NCBI GenBank assembly: GCA_017445015.1 | Contig: JAFSVL010000007.1 | Location: 1-37,666, forward strand | Reading direction: 5' to 3' | Length of the DNA stretch: 37,666 bases | Origin: Bacteroidales bacterium | GTDB lineage: Bacteria; Bacteroidota; Bacteroidia; Bacteroidales; UBA932 | Shown here: positions 14,709 to 21,906 of the stretch, in pieces | Position numbering within the stretch: the stretch's first letter is position 1 | How the letters are laid out: each line of letters starts with the position of its first letter | Translations under genes and position numbers: made by a program | Notes under the pieces: model-generated | Database searches by the model: none | What the model was told of the DNA's origin: nothing | What the model saw: only the letters and a program-made list of their open reading frames with translations

Positions 14709-16175
14709 TCAGTGCAGGGGAGTCCAGAGCTGGGCGAAGAAGGGATTGACGCGGGCCTCGTCCTCCCAGTTCCAGGGGCGCGGATGGTCGCCGTACGGCC
14801 AGGGGAAGCAGTCGGGACACCAGTGCCCGCCCAGCAGCACCAGCCGCGGGGATGCCTTGAACACATGGCCGCGGGCGCATTTCCATTCCAGTTGCGTATC
14901 CCAGTCGCCGGGAGTCATCGTCTCCGAGAGGCATTCTCCGCCCCGGAAGGCCGCAGCCGCACGCATATCCTCAATGGTAAATTCCTCCATCGGCTTGTTT
15001 TCGTCATATCCATGATCGAGCAGTACCGCCTCGTCCGCAGGACGGGAGAGGTCGATGTGCTTCCAGTCGGGGATGGCCCGGTATGCTTCCAGGGAGCCAT
15101 AGAAGGCCGCAATGCGGGTCTCGTCGCCCGTTTTGATCCAACTTTGCGTGCCCAGGCCTTTTTTGCGGGCCATCATCGCCATCGCCGCCTTGACCAGATG
15201 CGGAACGAGTCTGGCGGCTCCGGTCGCTTTGGCCATGCGGACGGCGGCGGGAACGGAGCGGCTGCGGCTCATCGTCCCGAAGTACTCCCGGATGGGGATA
15301 TTTGCCCGGAAGTGGAGGTAATGTTCCAGTACATCGCCGTCCAGGTACCACATGCCGTGGAAGTTCCGGGTGGCAAACCACTTCGTCTCAAAAATCCGTT
15401 CCGGCGGGGGACAACCGATGGCCTCCATCAGCAGACATTCGAACTCATAATTGGTAATGCGGTATTCCGGCCCGGAACCTATGTTATAGTAGCGGTTCCA
15501 GAATTTGTCCGGAACCTCCTCACGGCATACCCGCTCCAGCAGGCGGCCGCTGTCCTCCACCGTCGCCCATTCCAGCACTCCGCGCAACGGAACATGGAAC
15601 ATGATGGGGTCGTAATTCTTCAGGATGGCCGGATAGAGGATGCCGGACTGCCGAAGGCTCACCCACCGTCGGATGCCGCTGTCGGTGAGGATGCGCTCGG
15701 CCATGACCTTCGTGACCCCGTAATGGTCGTATGCGGAAGCACAGACCGGGTCTCCGGCCCGCCCCCAGTGCAGGGGTTCACGGCGGTCCCCCATCTGTGC
15801 TACGGAACCGATATACACTACCCGGGGCTGGCGGTCGCCCTGTGCGAGCACGGCATCCCGGATATTCTCCGCCGCCCCGATATTGATTTTCCGGGTGGCT
15901 TCGGGCAGGTGGTCCGCCTTCGGGCTTACCAGCCCCCCGGCATGAAGTACGATATCGCTGCCTGCCACGCCGCGCAGCACGTCGTCATACCGGCACAGGT
16001 CGCCCCAGATGACCTCGATGCCGTCCCCGTAGCGGCCAAGTTCACGGCGGTTTTTCTTCGAGTCGCGCGCCAGCACGCGGACATGGTAACGCTCCGGATA
16101 CTTTAATAGTTCCAGCAGACCGGCGGAGCCCATCGTTCCGGTGGCGCCGGTAAGGAATACGGTTGTTTTTTTCAT
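14709..16175 (-). CDS. SDR-family NAD(P)-dependent epimerase fused to a C-terminal zinc-ribbon region
   Basis: Length 488 residues. Residues 1-290 form an extended-SDR domain: 'LTGATGTMGSAG' (Gly10, Gly13, Gly16) binds the dinucleotide, and Tyr152 and Lys156 in 'YGVTK' are the catalytic pair, following 'YIGSVAQMGD'. Residues 300-400 are alpha-helical with a 'HLVKAAMAMMARKKG' amphipathic stretch. Residues about 430-465 carry a CxxGH...CxxC arrangement ('KCARGHVF' and 'WCPDC') that resembles treble-clef zinc ribbons and may bind Zn. The exact substrate is unknown; the SDR half suggests a sugar-nucleotide or sterol-like epimerase/dehydrogenase. It is last in an operon behind two CHR transporters, overlapping the second by 1 nt (TGATG). 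Such SDR proteins exist elsewhere in Bacteroidota, but I do not know an assigned function. Confidence 0.82.
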   Translation of the reverse strand: MKKTTVFLTGATGTMGSAGLLELLKYPERYHVRVLARDSKKNRRELGRYGDGIEVIWGDLCRYDDVLRGVAGSDIVLHAGGLVSPKADHLPEATRKINIGAAENIRDAVLAQGDRQPRVVYIGSVAQMGDRREPLHWGRAGDPVCASAYDHYGVTKVMAERILTDSGIRRWVSLRQSGILYPAILKNYDPIMFHVPLRGVLEWATVEDSGRLLERVCREEVPDKFWNRYYNIGSGPEYRITNYEFECLLMEAIGCPPPERIFETKWFATRNFHGMWYLDGDVLEHYLHFRANIPIREYFGTMSRSRSVPAAVRMAKATGAARLVPHLVKAAMAMMARKKGLGTQSWIKTGDETRIAAFYGSLEAYRAIPDWKHIDLSRPADEAVLLDHGYDENKPMEEFTIEDMRAAAAFRGGECLSETMTPGDWDTQLEWKCARGHVFKASPRLVLLGGHWCPDCFPWPYGDHPRPWNWEDEARVNPFFAQLWTPLH

Positions 16176-16783
16176 CAGGCAAATCCAATCAGGCCCGCCA
16201 GCGCTCCCGCCAGCAGGATTTTAACGGTAGCGTTCTTGAAATGCAGGGTGGCCGTCGCGGAGAGTGCGAACAGGACCCAGCTCTTCCAGGAGGCGAAATT
16301 CTCTTCGAGGACCTGGAAGGAAGCCGCGCCGCCGCCCCACTGTATGCGCACCATCAGCCCCAGCGCAGCGGCGCCGATCAGCCCTGCCACGACGGGCTTG
16401 AGCGCCGAGAGGACCCGCTGGAATACCGGCGTTTCGTGGGCACGGGCGTAAAAGTGCACAATCAGCGTCATCATGATAAAGGAAGGCAGGACGACTGCCA
16501 GCGATGCCGCCGCCGACCCGAGGGTGGAGAGCGCGACATCCGCCCCCGCGTTCCGCAGCACCGCATAGCCCGTATAGGTCGAGCAATTCAGTCCGATGGG
16601 CCCCGGGGTCATCTGCGAAATGGCCGCGATATCGGTAAACGTCGCCTCGGAAAGCCAACCGCGCGCCATGACGATTTCGCTTTGAATCAGCGACATGATG
16701 GCATATCCGCCGCCGAAGGTGAAAATGCCGATAAAGAAGAAACTCCAAAAGAGTTGCAGGATCAGCATCAGGTAATCGCTCAT
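16175..16783 (-). CDS. CHR (chromate ion transporter) family half-transporter, second of pair
   Basis: Length 202 residues from the ATG at 16783, which overlaps the upstream stop as ATGA. A longer in-frame start lies deep inside the neighbouring gene and is rejected. The CHR domain is marked by 'FTFGGGYAIMSLIQSEIV' near residue 20 and 'ISQMTPGPIGLNCSTYTGY', followed by several hydrophobic helices. Short-chain CHR proteins work as pairs of half-size subunits that together match one full-length ChrA. Chromate efflux is the named activity of the family, but the true substrate may be another oxyanion. The SDR/zinc-ribbon gene follows at once. Confidence 0.88.
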   Translation of the reverse strand: MSDYLMLILQLFWSFFFIGIFTFGGGYAIMSLIQSEIVMARGWLSEATFTDIAAISQMTPGPIGLNCSTYTGYAVLRNAGADVALSTLGSAAASLAVVLPSFIMMTLIVHFYARAHETPVFQRVLSALKPVVAGLIGAAALGLMVRIQWGGGAASFQVLEENFASWKSWVLFALSATATLHFKNATVKILLAGALAGLIGFA

Positions 16784-17331
16784 TGCCCGCTCCTCCTTTG
16801 CAGCAGCATTCCCGTGGCGGCCGCGATGACAATCACCGTCAGCAAGATATATGCGGGCGAGATATGCAGCAGGGCGACCCCCGCCATCGTGCCGAAACTC
16901 AGCAAGAGTTTCCACCAGTACGCACCGCCCGCTCTGAGCAACTTGACGGTATAGCCGGCAATCAGCCCGACCGCGACCGGCCGCACACCGGAAAAAATGC
17001 GTTCCACGAGCGGATATTCCGAAAAGCCCGTAAAAAATACCGCAATCAGCAGGATAATCAGGAACGGCGGGAGGATACAGCCGAAGGTCGCGGCGACGCT
17101 GCCGGCAAATCCGCGCAGCCGGTACCCCGCAAAGATGGCCATGTTGACGGAAATCAGGCCCGGAGCGCTCTGGGACAGCGCTACGATGTCAGGCATGTCG
17201 GTCTCGGGAATCCATTTCCTGCGCAATAACTCATCCTCGATGGCGGGCAGCATCATATAGCCGCCCCCGATGGTGAATGCACCGATTTTATTGAACACGA
17301 GGAAGAGTTCCCCCAGCGAAACTTTTTGCAT
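16780..17331 (-). CDS. CHR (chromate ion transporter) family half-transporter, first of pair
   Basis: Length 183 residues. It carries the family's 'FTIGGGYMMLPAIEDEL' and 'ALSQSAPGLISVNMAIFAGY' motifs, parallel to those in its partner, and about five to six membrane helices. It is the first gene of a three-gene operon. Its ATG lies 8 nt after a TACCTTTG box, so the leader is very short. The pair probably assembles as an antiparallel heterodimer in the inner membrane, as proposed for short-chain CHR proteins. Substrate unproven; chromate or sulfate-like oxyanions are the family's named substrates. Confidence 0.88.
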   Translation of the reverse strand: MQKVSLGELFLVFNKIGAFTIGGGYMMLPAIEDELLRRKWIPETDMPDIVALSQSAPGLISVNMAIFAGYRLRGFAGSVAATFGCILPPFLIILLIAVFFTGFSEYPLVERIFSGVRPVAVGLIAGYTVKLLRAGGAYWWKLLLSFGTMAGVALLHISPAYILLTVIVIAAATGMLLQRRSGQ

Positions 17332-17339
17332 ACAGGAAA

Positions 17340-17347
17340 CAAAGGTA
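17340..17347 (-). promoter_or_regulatory. Promoter of the CHR-SDR operon (-7 box TACCTTTG)
   Basis: It matches TAnnTTTG, 8 nt before the ATG at 17331. A TTG 21 nt upstream lies inside the stem of the tRNA-Asn terminator. Confidence 0.65.
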
Positions 17348-17357
17348 AGGAAAATAT

Positions 17358-17393
17358 CAAAAAAACCGCAATTCGTTGAGAATTACGGCTTTT
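17358..17393 (-). terminator. Rho-independent terminator of tRNA-Asn
   Basis: A 9-bp stem (17366-17374 with 17380-17388, one GU pair) closes a 5-nt loop. On the - strand the stem is followed by a run of seven T. Confidence 0.85.
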
Positions 17394-17395
17394 TG

Positions 17396-17469
17396 CTCCC
17401 CTTCTAGGACTTGAACCTAGGACCCCCTGATTAACAGTCAGGTGCTCTAACCAACTGAGCTAAAGAGGA
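17396..17469 (-). tRNA. tRNA-Asn (anticodon GTT)
   Basis: Read on -, the acceptor stem TCCTCTT pairs with AAGGGGA, with discriminator G. The anticodon loop CTGTTAA lies in the stem CCTGA/TCAGG, with GTT at plus-strand 17433-17435. The T arm is CCTAG-GTTCAAGT-CCTAG-like. It is 74 nt long and CCA is not encoded. Confidence 0.96.
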
Positions 17470-17492
17470 GTGTTAACTCCCTTTTGGGGCTG

Positions 17493-17500
17493 CAAAATTA
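17493..17500 (-). promoter_or_regulatory. Promoter of tRNA-Asn (-33 TTTG, -7 TAATTTTG)
   Basis: TTTG on - at 17520-17523 is 19 nt from the box, a perfect consensus. It overlaps the divergent promoter at 17512-17519. Confidence 0.78.
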
Positions 17501-17511
17501 ATATAAATTCT

Positions 17512-17519
17512 TATCTTTG
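17512..17519 (+). promoter_or_regulatory. Promoter of the peptidoglycan-related operon (-7 box TATCTTTG)
   Basis: It matches TAnnTTTG, 25 nt before the ATG at 17545. The box lies within the spacer of the divergent tRNA-Asn promoter, so the two may compete for polymerase. Confidence 0.65.
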
Positions 17520-17544
17520 CAAAAAGAAATTGATTTTTTTTGCC

Positions 17545-18567
17545 ATGCGCAAGATTCTTTCCCTTCTCCTCGGATTGTTTTTTCCTGTGTTCCTTTTGTC
17601 GGCGCAGCCGGATATCCGGGGCGCGTTTATCATCATGACCATGCCCTACACGGATGAGGGAGCGGTCGACCATGAAGTCCTTTCCGCCGAGGCGGCCTAT
17701 CTTGACGATTGCGGCGTTTCGGGTATGCTGTATGCTTCCGACCATCATCTCGTCTCCCTGGAGGAATGGAAGAAAGGGCTGCTGACGGTCATCGGAGTCA
17801 TGAAGGACAGGAAGGCGGTCCTGGGCGCCATCTGCAATGCGGAGACGACGGAAGAAATGGTGGAGCGCTGCCTGTTTGCGGAAAGGGCCGCAAAGAAGGC
17901 GAAAATGACGAATTTCGTCCTCTTCGGCCGTCCCGCGGACAATCTCAAGACGCTTTCCGGGCTGCTGGAATCCCTGAATACCATCGGCGAGGCGATCCAT
18001 ACCCCCTATATCTATCAAACCTGGCTGCACGGAAAATTCCCGAGCATCCCCGCTTCGGAGATGGCTGCCCTCGCCCGCAAATATCCGGGCGTCTTCGGCT
18101 ATGTGAAGTGTGAAGTGCCGGGTACCGGTGTCAATCAATACATCGCACAGATGAACGCCCACCGGCCGGATGTTAAGTCCGTTTTCAGTGCCTGGGGCAG
18201 TTGGCAGTGGCTTTATCAGTGGCGTCAGTTCCATACTGACGGCATCATTTCCCAGCGTCCTGCCTACGCGGATGTGTACGCGAAAATCTGGAAGGAAATG
18301 GAAAAGGGCGATCCGGACGGGAAGGTGGACCCCGCCTTCGCCGCGGTGCTCTCGATGCTGATGCTGCGTTCCTCCGTTAGTGCGCCGGATGAGCATCGCA
18401 GTTACCATCTCTACATCCTTTGCAAGCGCGGGGTTTTCAAGAACAGGGTCTCCCGCGTCAAGGACGAGAAAGATCCCCGGGGCTGGCATCTGCACACCCA
18501 GGAATTGACGCCGGAACAAATCGCCGAGATTGAAATGCGCTATGCAGCCCTTCAGAAAGCCATTTAA
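17545..18567 (+). CDS. Secreted DHDPS/N-acetylneuraminate lyase-superfamily protein
   Basis: Length 340 residues from the ATG at 17545. Residues 1-20 are a signal peptide with a hydrophobic core ending 'LLSA' before Gln-Pro, so the mature protein is periplasmic or exported. The rest is a TIM barrel of the DHDPS/NAL superfamily: 'IRGAFIIMTMPYTDEGAVD' is the family's opening strand, Tyr157 in 'YIYQTW' and Lys188 in 'GYVKCE' are the expected catalytic Tyr and Schiff-base Lys. The usual GTTGE loop is replaced by 'ASDHHLVSLEEW', so the substrate is probably not that of DapA. It starts the operon with the DUF4922-SpoIID, AmpG and NamZ genes, so a cell-wall sugar or amino-acid derivative is a plausible substrate (inference). 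A 5-nt gap follows. Confidence 0.8.
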   Translation: MRKILSLLLGLFFPVFLLSAQPDIRGAFIIMTMPYTDEGAVDHEVLSAEAAYLDDCGVSGMLYASDHHLVSLEEWKKGLLTVIGVMKDRKAVLGAICNAETTEEMVERCLFAERAAKKAKMTNFVLFGRPADNLKTLSGLLESLNTIGEAIHTPYIYQTWLHGKFPSIPASEMAALARKYPGVFGYVKCEVPGTGVNQYIAQMNAHRPDVKSVFSAWGSWQWLYQWRQFHTDGIISQRPAYADVYAKIWKEMEKGDPDGKVDPAFAAVLSMLMLRSSVSAPDEHRSYHLYILCKRGVFKNRVSRVKDEKDPRGWHLHTQELTPEQIAEIEMRYAALQKAI

Positions 18568-18572
18568 TCCGT

Positions 18573-20654
18573 ATGGAAGCGGAACTGCGAAAATTCATTA
18601 AAGACCAGTTGTCGGTCTGGCCGCTGGCCGCTGCGAACTTCCGGGCCGTCAAACGGGCGAAAACCAAGCCGCTGGAACTCGGCATTCCCGGCTGCGCCGT
18701 GCAACTCAATCCCTGCCGCATCGCTTCGTCCACGGCCGATGTCAGCGCGGAGGCCATCGCCGCGCGTCCCTGTTTCCTTTGTACGGAGCACCGCCCCCCG
18801 GAGCAGTTCCACCTCCCTTTTGACGGCCGGAAATCCCGCAGTTATCACATTCAGCTGAACCCTTATCCGGTGTTCCCGGACCATCTGGTCATTGCCCGGG
18901 ACGACCATGTCCCCCAGGCCATCTGGCACCATCTCCCGGATATGCTCGATTTTGTGCGGAGGTATCCTTCCTTTGCGGTTTTCTATAACGGACCGCTGAG
19001 CGGAGCGTCGGCGCCCGACCATCTGCATTTCCAGGCCTGCCCGCGGCAGCGGCTTCCGCTGGTCTGTGCGGCTGATGATTTCTTGGGGCAGGAGCCCTCG
19101 CCGCTTGTGCGGCTCAAGGATGCGTCGCTTTTCCATTTTTCCGGGTACACGACCGGCGTTTTCGTCTTGCGGGCCGCCACTTCCAAATCGCTCACCAAAC
19201 TTTTTTATCGTCTGCTTGAATGCAGTCCGAAGAACGCGGATGAGGGGGAGCCGCGCTTCAATGCCTACTGCTGGTTCGTGCAGGGGGAGTGGCGGGCATG
19301 CGTCGTCATGCGATCGGAAAAGCGTTCGCATCATTATACGGCGGAAGGGGAAGAACATCTGACGATCAGTCCCGGGGCGGTCGATATGGCCGGGATTTTC
19401 ATTACCCCCTTCAAGGAAGATTTTGAAAAGGTGTCGGACGCGCAAATCCGCGATATGCTTGCGGAAGTCTCCGTCAGCTCCGATACGGAAGCCATGATCC
19501 TCCACCGGCTCACCCGTACCCAGCCGACGCTGGACGTAGGCATCGTCTCCGGAGATGAAATCTGCTTTGAAATCATTTCCGACGGTGCCGGTCCCCAGCG
19601 GGTGACGCTCTATGACGGGCGTATCAATTATAACGGGATGCTTTATGACGAACTGGTCTTTGACGCCATCACCCGCTCCACCCTTTTCGCCGAACCTTCC
19701 TTTATTCTCTATGGTGTCACGATCGGCATCGGATTCCATTGGGAACGGAAAGTGGACCTGAAGTTCGCCGGCTCCCTGCACCTGCGGATTTCCGACGGAA
19801 AGATCGTCGCGGTGAACCGCATCGGACTGGAGGACTATCTGCTCAGCGTCATTTCCTCGGAAATGAAATCTTCGGCATCGCTCGAACTGCTCAAGGCGCA
19901 TGCGGTGATTTCCCGCAGTTGGGTACAGTGCAACCTGGGCCGGCACGAGGGCTACGACGTCTGCGCCGACGACCACTGCCAGCGCTATCAGGGCCTGACG
20001 ATGGCAGTCGGCGAAAAGGTGCGCACCGCCATCGACGAGACCTGGGGCCAGGTGCTCCGTTATGACGGTTTTGTCTGTGATGCGCGCTATTCCAAATGCT
20101 GCGGAGGCCGTACCGAACGCTTCAGTACCTGTTGGGAAGAGACGGATGCGCCCTGGCTCCCGTCGGTGCCCGATACGGTCCCGGGCAGGCTGCAGCCTTT
20201 CTGCAACTGTTCGGACAAACATATCCTGGCCCAGGTGCTCAATGACTACGACCTGGAAACCGCCGATTTCTTCGAGTGGGAAGTGAGTTACGGCAGGGAG
20301 GAACTTTCGGCGCTCGTCCGCCGCAAATCCGGGACCGATTTCGGGGTGGTTACCGCACTCGTGCCCGTGGAACGCGGACCTTCAGGCCGCATCAAGTATC
20401 TGCGTGTCGAAGGGACGAAGGGCAGCGCCACCTTTGGAAAGGAACTGGAAATCCGGCGCCTCCTGAGCGAAAGCCATCTCAAGAGTTCCGCTTTCGATAT
20501 CCGCTGGGAAGATGACCGGGTGACGCTGCACGGCCACGGCTGGGGCCACGGCGTGGGTCTCTGCCAGATCGGGGCTGCCGTAATGGCGGAAGAAGGGTAC
20601 GGCTTCCGGGAAATCCTTGCCCATTATTATCCGGGAACCGATGTCTATGCATAA
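18573..20654 (+). CDS. DUF4922-SpoIID/LytB fusion protein
   Basis: Length 693 residues. The N-terminal part (about 1-300) is a DUF4922 domain related to the HIT/GalT fold: a 'CFLC' pair (Cys67, Cys70) and an H-x-H-x-Q motif (His150, His152, Gln154 in 'DHLHFQA') recall the nucleotidyl-transferring histidine triad. The C-terminal part (about 350-690) is a SpoIID/LytB domain: 'GLEDYLLSVISSEMK' with Glu430 at the place of the catalytic Glu of SpoIID, then 'LKAHAVISRSW', and the closing 'GWGHGVGLCQIGA'. SpoIID cleaves stripped glycan strands of peptidoglycan as a lytic transglycosylase. No signal peptide is seen, which is odd for a wall-cleaving domain, so it could act on internalised muropeptides in the cytosol. 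It overlaps the AmpG-like gene by 14 nt. Confidence 0.85.
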   Translation: MEAELRKFIKDQLSVWPLAAANFRAVKRAKTKPLELGIPGCAVQLNPCRIASSTADVSAEAIAARPCFLCTEHRPPEQFHLPFDGRKSRSYHIQLNPYPVFPDHLVIARDDHVPQAIWHHLPDMLDFVRRYPSFAVFYNGPLSGASAPDHLHFQACPRQRLPLVCAADDFLGQEPSPLVRLKDASLFHFSGYTTGVFVLRAATSKSLTKLFYRLLECSPKNADEGEPRFNAYCWFVQGEWRACVVMRSEKRSHHYTAEGEEHLTISPGAVDMAGIFITPFKEDFEKVSDAQIRDMLAEVSVSSDTEAMILHRLTRTQPTLDVGIVSGDEICFEIISDGAGPQRVTLYDGRINYNGMLYDELVFDAITRSTLFAEPSFILYGVTIGIGFHWERKVDLKFAGSLHLRISDGKIVAVNRIGLEDYLLSVISSEMKSSASLELLKAHAVISRSWVQCNLGRHEGYDVCADDHCQRYQGLTMAVGEKVRTAIDETWGQVLRYDGFVCDARYSKCCGGRTERFSTCWEETDAPWLPSVPDTVPGRLQPFCNCSDKHILAQVLNDYDLETADFFEWEVSYGREELSALVRRKSGTDFGVVTALVPVERGPSGRIKYLRVEGTKGSATFGKELEIRRLLSESHLKSSAFDIRWEDDRVTLHGHGWGHGVGLCQIGAAVMAEEGYGFREILAHYYPGTDVYA

Positions 20655-21906
20655 TTCTCCCTGGGCCTGGGTGCCCAGCCTCTATTTTGCGGAAGGCCTG
20701 CCCTACGTAATTGTGAACGTCCTCTCCGTGACCCTCTTCAAGCGTCTCGGAATGCCCAATGCGGAACTGGCCCTATATACGAGCCTGCTTTATCTGCCCT
20801 GGGTGGTCAAACCGCTCTGGAGCCCGGCGGTGGACGTGCTCCGCACCAAACGCTGGTGGATTCTCTCGATGCAGGCGCTACTGGCGGCTGCGCTGCTCTT
20901 TCTCGCGCTGAGCGTGCCTTCCCGCTGCTATGCGCTCATGCTCACCCTGTTCTGGCTTACGGCCTTTGCCTCGGCGACGCACGATATCGCCGCCGACGGT
21001 TTCTACATGCTGGCGCTGGACGCGCACGCCCAGTCGTTGTTCGTCGGGATCCGAAGCACCTTCTACCGCATATCGACGGTTTTCGGACAGGGCGTGCTGG
21101 TGGTGATGGCCGGCGTGTTGGAGACACGTCTGGGAAATATTCCCCGCGCCTGGGAAATGACGCTGCTGGGATGCTCCGTACTGCTGTTCGTGTTTTTTGT
21201 ATGGCACCGTCTGTCGCTTCCCGCACCGGAAGCGGCGGTTGCCCGGGCAACGGGAAATGCGGCGCTGAAGGATATAGGCCGCAGTGTCGTGAGTTTTTTC
21301 CGCAAGCCCGGCGTCGGCGTAGCGATGCTTTTCCTCCTGCTGTTCCGTCTTCCCGAGGCGCTTTCCGTTAAAATGCTGACCCCTTTCCTGCTGGATCCGC
21401 CCGAAGCGGGCGGACTGGGCCTCAGTACGGCGGATTCCGGCCTGGTCTATGGTACGGTGGGGGTGATCGCGCTCACGGCGGGCGGTATCCTCGGCGGGCT
21501 CGCAGCGGCGCGTTTCGGCCTCAGGCAATGTCTCTGGCCCATGGCCCTGAGCCTGGCGCTGCCCTGTTCCGTTTACCTCTATATGGCACTTTGCCAGCCG
21601 GCTTCGCTCTGGGTCGTGTACCTTTGCGTGGCGGCGGACCAGTTGGGATACGGTTTTGGTTTCACCGCCTATATGCTCTATATGATTTATTTCTCGGACG
21701 GCGAATTCAAGACCTCGCACTATGCGCTCTGTACGGCGTTTATGGCATTGAGTATGATGCTGCCCGGGATGGTGGCGGGTTATTTGCAGGAGAAACTGGG
21801 CTATACGGGTTTCTTCTCGCTGGTGATGGTGCTCTGCCTCGCGACCGTAGCCGTTACCTTTATGATTAAAGTGAATCCGGAATATGGGAAAAAGAATCCT
21901 CGCTAA
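20641..21906 (+). CDS. ampG: AmpG-like muropeptide permease (MFS)
   Basis: Length 421 residues from the ATG at 20641 (another in-frame ATG at 20647; both overlap the upstream stop). It is a 12-helix major facilitator protein opening 'WVPSLYFAEGLPYVIVN', which closely fits AmpG, then 'LYTSLLYLPWVVKPLWSPAVD' and 'ATHDIAADGFYM', further AmpG marks. AmpG imports anhydro-muropeptides or GlcNAc-anhMurNAc into the cytosol for recycling. In this operon the transporter lies between a SpoIID-domain protein and NamZ, giving a plausible route from wall fragments to uptake. Its stop lies 23 nt inside the next gene. The substrate, muropeptides or free MurNAc-containing sugars, is inferred from context. Confidence 0.86.
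   Translation: MSMHNSPWAWVPSLYFAEGLPYVIVNVLSVTLFKRLGMPNAELALYTSLLYLPWVVKPLWSPAVDVLRTKRWWILSMQALLAAALLFLALSVPSRCYALMLTLFWLTAFASATHDIAADGFYMLALDAHAQSLFVGIRSTFYRISTVFGQGVLVVMAGVLETRLGNIPRAWEMTLLGCSVLLFVFFVWHRLSLPAPEAAVARATGNAALKDIGRSVVSFFRKPGVGVAMLFLLLFRLPEALSVKMLTPFLLDPPEAGGLGLSTADSGLVYGTVGVIALTAGGILGGLAAARFGLRQCLWPMALSLALPCSVYLYMALCQPASLWVVYLCVAADQLGYGFGFTAYMLYMIYFSDGEFKTSHYALCTAFMALSMMLPGMVAGYLQEKLGYTGFFSLVMVLCLATVAVTFMIKVNPEYGKKNPR

Noticed and set aside
18564-20222. Long open frame on - (552 codons) antisense to the DUF4922-SpoIID gene
   Set aside because: High GC keeps antisense frames open here; composition is rich in R, G and H with no domain, and the + gene has conserved motifs throughout.
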